The position numbers were made by a program, and so were the translations under genes. Source: Arthrinium phaeospermum (lineage: Eukaryota; Ascomycota; Sordariomycetes; Amphisphaeriales; Apiosporaceae). Taken from it: a stretch of DNA of 64,000 nucleotides. A model generated the notes under the pieces. The model worked only from the letters and a program-made list of their open reading frames with translations, made no database searches and was not told the DNA's origin. The stretch spans positions 2,170,001 to 2,234,000 of the forward strand of contig QYRS01000006.1 in NCBI GenBank assembly GCA_006503535.1, read 5' to 3'. Positions 22,075 to 31,603 of the stretch are shown in pieces; the stretch's first letter is position 1; each line of letters opens with the position of its first letter.

Positions 22075-23249
22075 TCACAACTCAGCAATCTCTCCATCAA
22101 GCTCCGTCGGGTCATCGAGGTCCGCGAACAGCCTGACGCCCCAGCTCTTGCCCGGATCGTTCATCCGCAGCTTCTTGTCCTGCCGGGCGACGGCCTCCAT
22201 CTCCTCGTCCGAGAACTCGACGTCCAGGGCGCCGCGGTTCTGGTCAATGTGCTTCTCGCTCTCGCTCTTGGGGATGACGACGGTGCCGCGCCGGATGCCC
22301 CAGGCCAGCACGGCCTGGGCCACGGTCGCGTTCTTGGCCGCCGCCAGCGCCGTCCAGAACGGGTCCTCGAAGATGGGCCCCACGAGCCCGCCCTTCTTGT
22401 CCCGGTACGTCGGGTTCGTGTTGGCGAGCGGCGAGTACGCGATGACCTTGATCCCGCCGGCCCCCTGGCGGCGGTGCCAGTCGACGAAGTCCTGCTGCTG
22501 CAGGTACGGGTGCGTCTCGAACTCGTGCGCGTAGGGGCAGATGTCGCACACGTCCAGGATGGCCTGCACGTCGGCTTGCGCGAAGTTGCTGATGCCGATG
22601 TACCGCGTGTAGTTCTGGCGCACGAACTCCTCCATGACGCGCCACGTGTCCACGATGGAGGTCTTTCGGTCCAGCTGCGTGCCCTGGCCGGGCACGAAGG
22701 CGACGGGCCAGTGCATCAGGTATAGGTCCAGGTAGTCGACGCCCAGGTCGGCAATCGACTTCTTGATGGCCTCTTCGGCCTCGTCTTTGCGATGGTCCGA
22801 GTTCCACAGCTTGGAGGTGACCCAAATCTTGGAGCGGTCTACCCCGGACGCCTTGATGCCCTTGCCCGTTTGGTCTTCGTTTCCTGTAGGAGATGTGTCA
22901 ATCACTGCGGCTTATTACAACTACAAAGACAGGGGAGAGTCAACTTACTATATATCAGAGCTGCGTCGATGTGATCGTAGCCATTGTCCAGTGCGTACTC
23001 GACGGCATGAGAAACCTGCCATGTTCATACGACATCATATTAGCTTGTCTCTTCCGAAGCGTAACAGAGTCCTTAATAACGCATTACCTCGTCACGGTCA
23101 GAGAGCCAGGTACCCAGTCCAAGTTGGGGAATCTCCCCCTTTCTCAGATTGAAGGTCTTGCTGGAAGCGTAGTCACGCTCTGTTCGAAGTAACACGACCA
23201 ACGTTACCGCGACAATGGAAGCAATCGCCAATGCTTTTAAGAATGCCAT
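22075..23249 (-). CDS. Aldo-keto reductase with N-terminal membrane anchor
   Basis: Model: complement join(22075..22883, 22949..23015, 23088..23249), 345 aa. The tetrad can be read: Asp in GYDHIDAA, Tyr in ALIYRNE (split by intron 2), Lys in WVTSKLWN, His in YLMHWPV. The cofactor-binding C-terminus has VVIPKSESEKHIDQN, typical of NADP(H) AKRs. Before the barrel, residues 5-22 (KALAIASIVAVTLVVLL) form a strongly hydrophobic segment followed by Arg/Asp, which looks like a signal anchor; most AKRs are soluble. It probably reduces aldehydes or ketones (AKR1-5-like). The substrate cannot be assigned. Confidence 0.9.
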
Positions 23250-23854
23250 CTTGCAATTTTTGTTTTTGGGACACAATTGAAGAAAGTCAAGAATGGGTTT
23301 TTTGTTCAATTAGTGGTGGTCAACCGAAGTTATCACTGTTTGAGCTGCATACAGTTGCGACGGTCCCCGCACCTGCGTCATCGATGTCGTGATACGAATA
23401 TCATCCTGGGTTTGATGCGACACAGCGGCAGATAAAACCAAGAGGTTACAAACGCTATTCGACGTACCCGGTGGGGGAGGGGCTGAACTGTACGACACAC
23501 ATAGTACATTCCAATTCAGGAACCTATTGTAACCCATGAAAGTATCATCATGTTCAATCTCGTATCAATGGCATCTAATCCCAGTTTTGGAGTAGGAGGA
23601 AAGGGTTGTCATCACTGTATGCACCACATGCAGGTCTGCAAAAGCGGTTAACATAATCGTATATCTCAACTGAGCACCTCCAACCAATTCCCATTGGCAA
23701 ACAATCGCCAACTAAATATCCCCAAAAGTGTACACTAGAACTGACAGATGACCTGAATACATACACTGCATCACGCCTTGAATCCCACTCAACTTTCTAG
23801 TCAATCTTTTGATCTAGTATATATCAAGTCTACAGTATCCCCACTCCAAACTCC
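23250..23854. other. Divergent promoter region
   Basis: 605 bp between the aldo-keto reductase (-) and the methyltransferase (+). No supported gene. Presumably both promoters. Confidence 0.5.
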
Positions 23855-24619
23855 ATGGCTTCCCCCGGCGCCCCTAGTGCGTCTTCAACAGATGGCCCCG
23901 AACCTCCCCACCATGCGGCCCCTCCCAACGTCCCAACCAAGGAATGGTTCGACACCAAGGGCCTCGACTACGAGACCATCTACGGTCACAACGAAGGCCT
24001 CCTAAAAGCCATCGACAAGCTAACCGCCCGCCTGCGCCCCGGCTGCCGCGTGCTGGACCTAGGCTGCGGCACCGGCCGACCCGTCGCCCACACGCTGGCG
24101 GCCCGAGGATTCCAGGTCCACGGCGTCGACTTCTCCTCGACCATGGTATCACTCAGCCGCGCCGCCGTCCCGAGCCCGCACGGCATCTTCGACTGCGCGC
24201 ACCTGCTCGACTGGTTCCCCCATTCCCAAGACCAAAAATACGGCGGCATCGTCGCCACCTCGAGCTTCTACGAGCTGTCGCGCGAGCAGTCGGAGACCCT
24301 GGTGGCGCGGTGGCAGGACTGGCTGGAGCCCGGCGGCGCGGCGCTGCTGATGATGGGTTCGGCCGAGGACTTCCCGGGCACGCGGCCCGCCCTGTACGAC
24401 GCGGACGGGCGGTTCGCGCGCGGGATCCCGTTCCGGTTCATGGGGGACGACTGCTTCCTGTACCTGTTCACGCGGGCCGGGTGGCGGGCGCTGCTCGAGG
24501 AGAAGGGCGGGCTGGCCGTCCGGGAGCAGTGGGTCGAGCGGTTCGTGCCGTCCGAGCAGGCCGACTGCGACGACGAGGTCAACTCCTTTTTCATCGCGGA
24601 GAAGGAGAAGGTGGAGTAG
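23855..24619 (+). CDS. Class I SAM-dependent methyltransferase
   Basis: Intronless, 254 aa. Motif I is RVLDLGCGTGRPVAHTL (near 65-80), followed by the acidic end of strand 2 in VHGVDFSSTMV and motif post-I/II in FDCAHLLDWF. The Rossmann-like fold is complete in length. The N-terminal 25 residues are Pro/Ser-rich and probably disordered. Such small fungal methyltransferases act on diverse small molecules; nothing visible fixes the substrate. It sits between an aldo-keto reductase and a permease, but no biosynthetic core gene is near, so a secondary-metabolite cluster is not supported. Confidence 0.88.
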   Translation: MASPGAPSASSTDGPEPPHHAAPPNVPTKEWFDTKGLDYETIYGHNEGLLKAIDKLTARLRPGCRVLDLGCGTGRPVAHTLAARGFQVHGVDFSSTMVSLSRAAVPSPHGIFDCAHLLDWFPHSQDQKYGGIVATSSFYELSREQSETLVARWQDWLEPGGAALLMMGSAEDFPGTRPALYDADGRFARGIPFRFMGDDCFLYLFTRAGWRALLEEKGGLAVREQWVERFVPSEQADCDDEVNSFFIAEKEKVE

Positions 24620-24805
24620 TAACGGTTGAGCTGGTAGATTACAGGATATGATTATTCTTGCTATCCCTTTCCTATCTCTGGCAATGATTTCAAAATGACA
24701 AACTTGAATGAATGAAGCTTAGAGGGGGGTTTCGTCTAATAAACACAAAAGTAATATCTATATACGAGGCCAAATTGATCTAAGACAGATCTAATTGTTC
24801 CTAGA

Positions 24806-26711
24806 TTACGATAAAGACTTGGTACATTTTCCCCCTTGGACTGTGACACGTCCAGATCCTTCTAGGTCGCTTCCCCTGTGTCCACTATCGATCATTTCGG
24901 CATGCAACTCAAGCATGAACGGGGAAGTACCGCGCTGGCGCTCCTGTGGGAAAATGACATACAGAATGGCGTATATCACCAAAGAAGCAGAAAACCCATA
25001 GACGTAGGATATCTGATACAAATGGTCCCATCCATTACCGGAGGCTACGGCTTGGATAGCGCGCACGAAACCGGCTACACAAGTATCAGCATCAGCCATG
25101 TTGTAGGAGCATAAGTACGTATGAGATAGGTTGCTTGTTAGACTTACGGAGTAAAGGACCTGTCCCCAAAGCCCAAGCAACGAATGCCCGGAAATTAAAC
25201 CCGCAGGTGTACCAATAAGCGCTTCGGCTATTGCCAAGATACAAATCTCCAATATGATACTCGCCCCTCCTTACGAGGAAATAATCACTCACGACAATGC
25301 CCGTCATGGGGCTGATGAACACGCTCCAGCCGCTGAGAACAGTGATAAAGGTGCCGGGGTTGGTCACGTAGTTCCAAGGCAGGATGGCGATCGCGATGAC
25401 TGTCAGGACGTAACAGCCCCGGCGGATGTTGATCCACTTGGGACACAGCGCCGCCATGTCCATTCCCGTGCTGATGCCGTTCAGCATCTGACACAACGCC
25501 AGTTGGTCCGTCAGAAAGCCTAGGCCAGCGAAGAAGGTTCCCGCTCGGGCAGCGGACGACATAGAGTGGTCCTGGATTGTCAACAACAACTCAAGCGGGT
25601 TCCATATGTACTCTCCATAGATCGTGGCCGCGGCGCTCGTGATGATTATTCCACAGACGGCCGTGACGACTATGAAGATCGGAGCCGTCACGGCTTGCCC
25701 GAACAGGGCAGAGTTGGGGTGTCGCGCATAGCGAGTCCAGTCGGACTGGCCCAGGCAGCCGGACGCTTGTGCCCCGAGAAAGGACTGCAGTCCGTAGACC
25801 GCATTCCAGCTCAACGCGGATCCGGAGAGAGTGGAAGGTGTACTCATAAGTGCGCCAGCACCGCCGGCAGCATTCACCGACCAACCCAACATGCCGAATA
25901 GGGTCGCTGTTATCATGACAAACGTGATCCGAAAAGGTAGCTGCAGCTTCTCGGGGGGAATCATGGGTAAAGGTAAAAATATAACAATGAAGACAAAGAA
26001 CGAAATTAATGAGGATGTGTCCGTATTTGCCGAAAGTGGGAGTGTATTCCGTAAGTTGACGAAGGGGGCTCCGATGATGGCGCGTAGCATGATCTTGACG
26101 GCTAGCAATCAAGGGGTTAACGCGTGTCCAGGATCATCCGATAGGAGAGCAGAGACAGATAGCATCTTAATTACCTTGTCCACCCCAGTACGCTTGGATG
26201 CCCATCCAGACACAGGCCGTCATGATGCGGTTCAACACAGGCCAGAAGCCCCCGCGCATGCCCCATGATGCCCGCGAGAGCACCGTGAACCCTAGATATA
26301 AGTGACTTCCCGGCCAGCCGGCGAGCACAGCGACCAATGCCGCAATCAGGGCCACGCCGACCACGCATCCTATCGCTTGCGTTGCGCTCAGACCTAGGGA
26401 CAATAGGGATGCTCCTGCCGTCCACGCCGAGGTGTTGATGCTATACGTGGATAATTCCAGCCAATTAGCGGTCTTGTTTTGCCATGTATGGATGTTTTCG
26501 TTCCGCAGTGAAAGGGCCAGAGCGAGTCTTACCCGCAGATGACCCAGTATCCTGCGAAGCCTTGCCAAGTCCACGTTCTCCGTTCCTCGGGAATCGGGAT
26601 CAGATCTCGGTTACACCAGAAGGTGTTTCTGTAATTGGCGTCCTCGTCGACTGGGCACTCCAGCCTCTTCGCCCATCTGGCCATTCGGCTTTGGGCCTTG
26701 GATTGATTCAT
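24806..26711 (-). CDS. NCS1-family nucleobase/allantoin-type permease
   Basis: Model: complement join(24806..25074, 25148..26101, 26175..26440, 26533..26711), 555 aa; all junctions keep phase. The N-terminus has the NCS1/Fur pattern (RNTFWCNRDLIPIPEERRTW), then about 12 transmembrane helices. Family-typical stretches include GINTSAW (across intron 1), YWGGQAV, GLQSFLGAQASGCLGQSDWTRYAR, WNYVTNPGTFITVLSGWSVFISPMTGIVVSDYFLVRRG and GPLLPGF (across intron 3). NCS1 carriers import uracil, allantoin, thymine, cytosine, purines, thiamine or similar compounds with H+ or Na+. The Fur subgroup fits best. It is divergent from a 2-oxoglutarate dioxygenase, with GATA motifs between, which suggests nitrogen-source uptake. 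Confidence 0.93.
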
Positions 26712-27354
26712 TTTCGACTCTTCGCAACAAGATGATGGGTCCGATAAAGCTGAACAGTTAGACCCCTTGGCCTTGAGCTGATGGAATTAACGAGTACCCA
26801 AGGAGAATATGGCGTTCTTCAAGTTAAATGTGGCGATCGTGGTCCCCGTCGATCAATAATTCGCCACCGACAAATCGAGGGTTGCCTTGCAACTCAAGGT
26901 GTAAATATATAACCTACACAAGTGACTGGTAAAATGAAGCTCAGTTATGGGCCACCGGAACATCCCATCGTCAATATAGGTGCTATCCTACAGATGTCGG
27001 TGGAAGCCCGACGACTTCACTTATCTGATAGTGCTGGTAGGGGTGCTTACTGACTTGAGGGTTACTGCATGATCGAGCCCAGCATCTGCTATCCTTATCG
27101 CATAGGCCTGTCAGCATCATGCAGACAGTCCCTTTGGCGATGGTGATCAGCAATGGCAACTTGCAGGTTTGATAAGGTACGAGCGGGAAGGAGCTCCGGA
27201 ACATGTGCGGGGCATATCTGATCGATCGGGTCGCTCTTGCATAAGACTTGCCTGTTAGTCGTGGCTGCTAAACCTTCCATCCTTTCTTTTTATTACCAAT
27301 ACACCAAGTACACCACCAATTGGATCTTGAAGTAGTGGAGCTTATACGTCCGCC
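26712..27354. other. Shared promoter of permease and dioxygenase
   Basis: 643 bp between two divergent starts. It contains the cluster of GATA-type sites annotated separately and no supported ORF. Confidence 0.6.
26991..27176. promoter_or_regulatory. Cluster of GATA-factor (AreA/NIT2-type) sites
   Basis: Six GATA cores lie within about 185 bp: CTATC at 26992, TTATCTGATA at 27021-27030 (two opposed cores), CTATCCTTATC at 27089-27099 (two cores) and TTGATAAGG around 27170. Fungal nitrogen regulators AreA/NIT2 bind paired HGATAR sites. The position between an NCS1 permease and a dioxygenase fits nitrogen-catabolite control of both genes. Binding itself is inferred. Confidence 0.55.
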
Positions 27355-28552
27355 ATGGCTGACACTTCCAACTCCCATACGATACCCATCGTTGACTTCC
27401 AGAAATGGACAAATGGGTCAGTCGCAGAAAGGAGACAGATCGCCAAAGAATTGACTGAAGCGTGCCGCCGCGTTGGCTTCGTCTATATCGTCAATCATGG
27501 AGTTCCCGATGATCTTCTACAACAGTCATTTGACTGGACGAAGCGGCTCTTCGATTTGCCAGAAGATAAGAAGATGCTTGCGCCTCACCCACCTGGTCCC
27601 TATGTCCACCGCGGTTACTCTTGGCCCGGACTGGAGAAGGTCTCACAGTACATACACAAAGAGGAAGACGACGCCAATGCCGCAGATGCCGAACTGCGAA
27701 AGGTAGCCGATTGCAAAGTGAGCACTTCATTTGTTCCCTGTTAAGATGGAATTTGATGTTAATATCATTGACAGGAGAGCTATGAGATCGGTAGTGAAGA
27801 ACTTGAGTCACAACCCAACGTGTGGCTACCTGATGAGGTACTACCCGGATTTCGTGACTTCATGACGGCCTTCTACTGGAAATGCTTCGAAGCCAGCAAG
27901 GATTTGCTGAGCGCACTGGCCCTAGGAATTGGCCTAGAAGACGATCAATACTTTTTGCGATATCACAATGGTCATGGGAACCAACTGCGTCTACTGCACT
28001 ACCCGCCTGTTGAGACTGAGAAGCTGTCGAGCGATGCCGTCGCACGGATGCCAGCGCACTCGGATTGGGGCACTATCACTCTCCTGTTCCAGGACGAATG
28101 CGGGGGGCTGCAAGTCGAGCACCCCAATAGTCCAGGAACTTTCATGGACGCCACGCCCGTTAAGAATGCGCTGGTGATGAATGTCGGCGATTTGTTGATG
28201 CGCTGGAGTAATGGTAAGGTTGAATTGTACATGCTGTTGTTGCGGCTGTTACCCCTGAGTGATCACGCTAATGCATAGATATCCTGCAGATCACTTGAAG
28301 TCAACACTACATCGTGTCACTGTGCCCCCGATGGAAAGCTCTCGAGCAGAAGCCACGCAGCATATGACGCGGGCCAGGTACTCGATTCCATATTTTGTTA
28401 GCCCAAACCCGGATGCAGTCATCGAATGCATCCCGCAATGTGCAGGCCCCAGCAACCCGCCAAAGTATGGACCAGTGAAACAGGATGATTACCGGCGCAT
28501 GCGTGGGAAGTTACAGTACTCGGAGACACAGGAAGCCACTCTCATAGCATAG
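27355..28552 (+). CDS. 2-oxoglutarate/Fe(II) dioxygenase, IPNS-like (possible thymine 7-hydroxylase type)
   Basis: Model: join(27355..27717, 27775..28213, 28290..28552), 354 aa. The N-terminal non-haem dioxygenase domain reads IPIVDFQKW, then GFVYIVNHGVP. In the jelly roll the iron ligands are His216 and Asp218 (AHSDWGTIT) and His275 (STLHRV); the co-substrate-binding RxS pattern is ARYSIPYF. The family hydroxylates or oxidises small molecules using 2-oxoglutarate and O2. In fungi this architecture includes thymine 7-hydroxylase of the pyrimidine salvage route. The divergent nucleobase-type permease and GATA sites make a pyrimidine substrate plausible, but many fungal paralogues have other roles, so the specific function is inference. 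Confidence 0.9.
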
Positions 28553-28719
28553 CGCATCCATAATGCGGCTGATTATGAGAAACCCCAACCCGGGGTTATG
28601 GGACTAGGACATCCTAGGTCTATGTTGAATACTTCCAAGAAAGTTGGTCTTCTATACATACATACGCACTTGGCACATATGATGGCTTGTTACTGAAACT
28701 ATCTGTGACCCTCCAACAT

Positions 28720-28846
28720 GGCTTGATGGCCGAGTTGGTTGATCTGCAGGTTGACGAGCCTGCACAGCGTAAAACGAAAGGGTCAGCAAAACCCTACCCG
28801 GGGGGTTTTGGTAGGCCTGTTCGAGCTCGCAGGCTGAGCTTTTTGA
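28720..28846 (+). ncRNA. Possible Pol III transcript with A box, B box and T5 stop
   Basis: TGGCCGAGTTGG at 28727-28738 matches the tRNA A-box consensus. TGTTCGAGCTC at about 28818-28828 resembles a B box, and TTTTT follows at 28840. Between them lie two strong hairpins: TGCAGG/CCTGCA around 28745-28762 and CAAAACCC/GGGTTTTG around 28787-28810. I could not fold it into a convincing cloverleaf with an anticodon. It may be a decayed tRNA-Leu/Ser, another Pol III RNA, or chance. Confidence 0.22.
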
Positions 28847-28874
28847 CCCTTTTCTCTCTACTCATTCTCATTTT

Positions 28875-28900
28875 CTTTCCTTTCCTTTCCTTTCCTTTCC
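28875..28900 (+). repeat. (TTTCC)n microsatellite
   Basis: Five tandem TTTCC units in a pyrimidine-rich stretch downstream of the possible Pol III element. Confidence 0.8.
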
Positions 28901-30323
28901 AACCATACCTTCCAGTCCACACTTTCATGCACCGGCATACTCCCAGCGCTGTACGTCATAATGGAAAACATCGATCAAATGGGGTGCGACACGGGTTGAT
29001 CCAACCGCTATTACAGTGCAGACTCATCAGTCAACTACGGCGGCGGACGACAAAGACTCGTGAGCGTGGATAGTGCCTGGAAACGGAATTGGAGCGCACT
29101 ACATGCGACGGCCGAATCCGAACGCCATCGAGTTGCGAGTTGCCAGACGAGTTAATAACTTCCTGAGAACGGATGTTGCAACTTAAGCGGGATAATTATT
29201 ACTCATTACCTCTTCATTAGACTTCGTTTCTGGGTAGAAAAGATGATCATGACCGGAGAACGCCGCCATTTTGTTGTGAGGAGTAACGTATGGCACGGTG
29301 ACGGATCAGACAATTGAGACCATCGACATCCTCTGATGACTCAAACCAACAACACCAGAGGCCGTCGACAAGAAGGAGGAGAAGCCAACACTTGTTCAAG
29401 TCGTGGAAAAGAAAGAGGAGCAGTTATCGCAGCGGTTTGGACTTTGTGACTTCATTTTACCCTTTTTGGGAAGCGCGCCTCATGTCGGCAGTCTCGTGAG
29501 CTGCGAAGAAAGTCGATCTTTCATTGGCTCCTTCTCTGTGCCCCAAGTCTGCATACGCCGTATTCTTTTTCGGGCCTGTCAAAAACTTAATGTAAGTAAA
29601 GAAGGCTTTATATCACTTATGCCCAGCTGCGAGACATTACTCATTCATGTATGCATATCATAATACTAAAATGCATTGCTTACTGTTTTTAATACCTGCC
29701 CAGCCCGCTGTTGATTGGGCTAATGCAGACCCAACAGCAACAGATGGACCTCGGATGACAGGCAGTTCGGTGACCAATCCCCGCCTGGTCTCCACCAAGG
29801 GCGCCGGAACGTTAGTGCTGACAGGGCCCGTTTGTCCACTATTCCCCATGTTGGGCAATAACACTTGGCAATCTTTACCTCTACCGGCTTTTTATTTATA
29901 GTAGCCACAGAGTTTTGGTCCGTCCACATGCCAGTATGGTGTCATTTATCATATCTAGAACAAAACCGGAGCTCTGCTGTGCAGCTGAGCCACCACTAAA
30001 ATGGATCGTCGGAGGGTAAGTATGTGGTTAGGTTAGGTAGGTAGTAAGGTGGCAGTTCTGGTGGCAGCAGGTGTAAGCAAATCTGCAAGAGGCTGAATAG
30101 CTGTCACTGCCTTGGGGTCCCAATAAAAGCATTGCCAAGTAAATGTATAAGAAGTTGCTTTCGTTCTTCCTCGCATGAAGCAAGCAAAACCAACTATTCA
30201 CTATCTACCTCCATTCACATCCTCTAATTATAACATAAAACAAGACCAAAGGGCAGCAATCGTACTTGCCTACAACCTTGCATCTGCGAACCCCACCTAC
30301 TCTCTCATCTGGCCCAAGCGACC

Positions 30324-31199
30324 ATGTCAACCACCAAAGAACAGCAAGCCTCGGCGGCGGCGACGGCGACAGCAGAGGACGACTCGCCGCCCCCCTACAC
30401 GGAGGACCAGCGCGCCGCCCTGTCCGAAGCCGTAGCCCGCGTCGAAGCCGCCGGCCCCTCGGGCCAGGACGCCGACAACAAACGGCTCTCCGTCGCGAGC
30501 ACCTACACCACCAACACGGAAAGCCCCCTCTTATCCGCCGGCGGCGACGACGGCGAAGACCGCCTGCGCAAGTACAACATGTACTACACCACGTCGCGCC
30601 TCTCGACGCTGCTGCACCGCGGCAAGCGCCAGGACACGACGGCCGAGTACTACATGCAGAGCGACATCCTGGCCATGGGCATGAAGCCGCAGATGCTGCT
30701 GCGGCGGCAGGCGACGTCGGACAAGAGCGGGCCGGTCGTGGCCTGGGGCCGGCTGAAGCTGTTCCCGTGGCGGCACTGCACGATCGGGCTGGGCGAGCCC
30801 ACGGCCGCCAACCAGAAGGAGGGCGGGATCAAGCTGCACCGCGACAAGAGCTGGACGCAGCCCAGCGACTGGCGATTCAGCACCGCCATCGGCTCAGAAG
30901 ACGGACAGGGAGAAGCCGTCGAGTACATCTGGCGCAAGGACATGACCATGTTCGGCGCGACCGTGTACAAGTGCGTCGTCGCCGGCCAGGACGAGTCCAA
31001 AGTCTACGCGCGGCTCCTCAGCGGCGGCGGGCTGAACGGCAAGAAGGGCGGGGAGATCATGATCCGCGAGGGCCTCGGCGGCGGGCTCGAGGAGCTGCTG
31101 CTCGTGAGCGGGCAGACCATCTGGGCGTGGGAGGCGCTCGACTACCAGAGCCTGCGGCAGGGCTACACCAGCAGCTCGGACAAGTCGAAGTCGGACTAG
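30324..31199 (+). CDS. Hypothetical protein with N-terminal PPPY motif
   Basis: Intronless, 291 aa, start MSTTKEQQASAAA. Residues 1-70 are low-complexity and contain PPPY near residue 22, the classic ligand of WW domains in Rsp5/Nedd4 ubiquitin ligases and arrestin-type adaptors. The rest (about 80-290) looks folded, with beta-rich patterns such as YNMYYTTSRLSTLLHRG, WGRLKLFPWRHCTIGLG, DMTMFGATVYKCVV and TIWAWEALDYQSL. I do not recognise the family. There is no signal peptide or transmembrane helix. Strong GC3 bias and an uninterrupted frame argue for a real gene. It converges with the AIM24 gene. Confidence 0.8.
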   Translation: MSTTKEQQASAAATATAEDDSPPPYTEDQRAALSEAVARVEAAGPSGQDADNKRLSVASTYTTNTESPLLSAGGDDGEDRLRKYNMYYTTSRLSTLLHRGKRQDTTAEYYMQSDILAMGMKPQMLLRRQATSDKSGPVVAWGRLKLFPWRHCTIGLGEPTAANQKEGGIKLHRDKSWTQPSDWRFSTAIGSEDGQGEAVEYIWRKDMTMFGATVYKCVVAGQDESKVYARLLSGGGLNGKKGGEIMIREGLGGGLEELLLVSGQTIWAWEALDYQSLRQGYTSSSDKSKSD

Positions 31200-31603
31200 G
31201 CAAGTTTGGTGAGACAGAGAGATACCCAGATTGTAAATAAAAAGCTTGAGATTGGTTGGTGATACCGTCGAGTTAATGGTCACTTTACACTACGCTGGCC
31301 TGGGGCCTTTGATTCGCAGATTCATGAATATGGTTAACGACAAGGGTGGTATCTTAATAAATTCGATGCTAGGTATTTAATTCCAATTTTTCAAAGAAGA
31401 ACAGCAACACCCCAAAACCGTGAACCTCACCTGCTAAGCCTAGACAGGGGATAAAAGAGCAGCGTGGCTAGGCCAACACACGCCATATAGCCAAGAAATA
31501 CACTTTACGATCCTATAGGGAGTAATAGGACCACAAATCAGTCTGATATTACGGATATCGTAAAGCTTTATCCGCGTCAATATCGTACGGCAATTCCTCA
31601 CCT

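Larger units (their letters stand above)
28553..30323. other. Intergenic region, mostly featureless
   Basis: 1.8 kb between two + strand genes. It contains a tRNA-like or Pol III-like element (28720-28846) and a TTTCC repeat, described separately. The remaining short ORFs show no family resemblance. Confidence 0.5.

Noticed and set aside
23855..28552. A secondary-metabolite cluster made of reductase, methyltransferase, permease and dioxygenase
   Set aside because: No polyketide synthase, NRPS, terpene cyclase or pathway regulator is present, and the permease is of nucleobase type.
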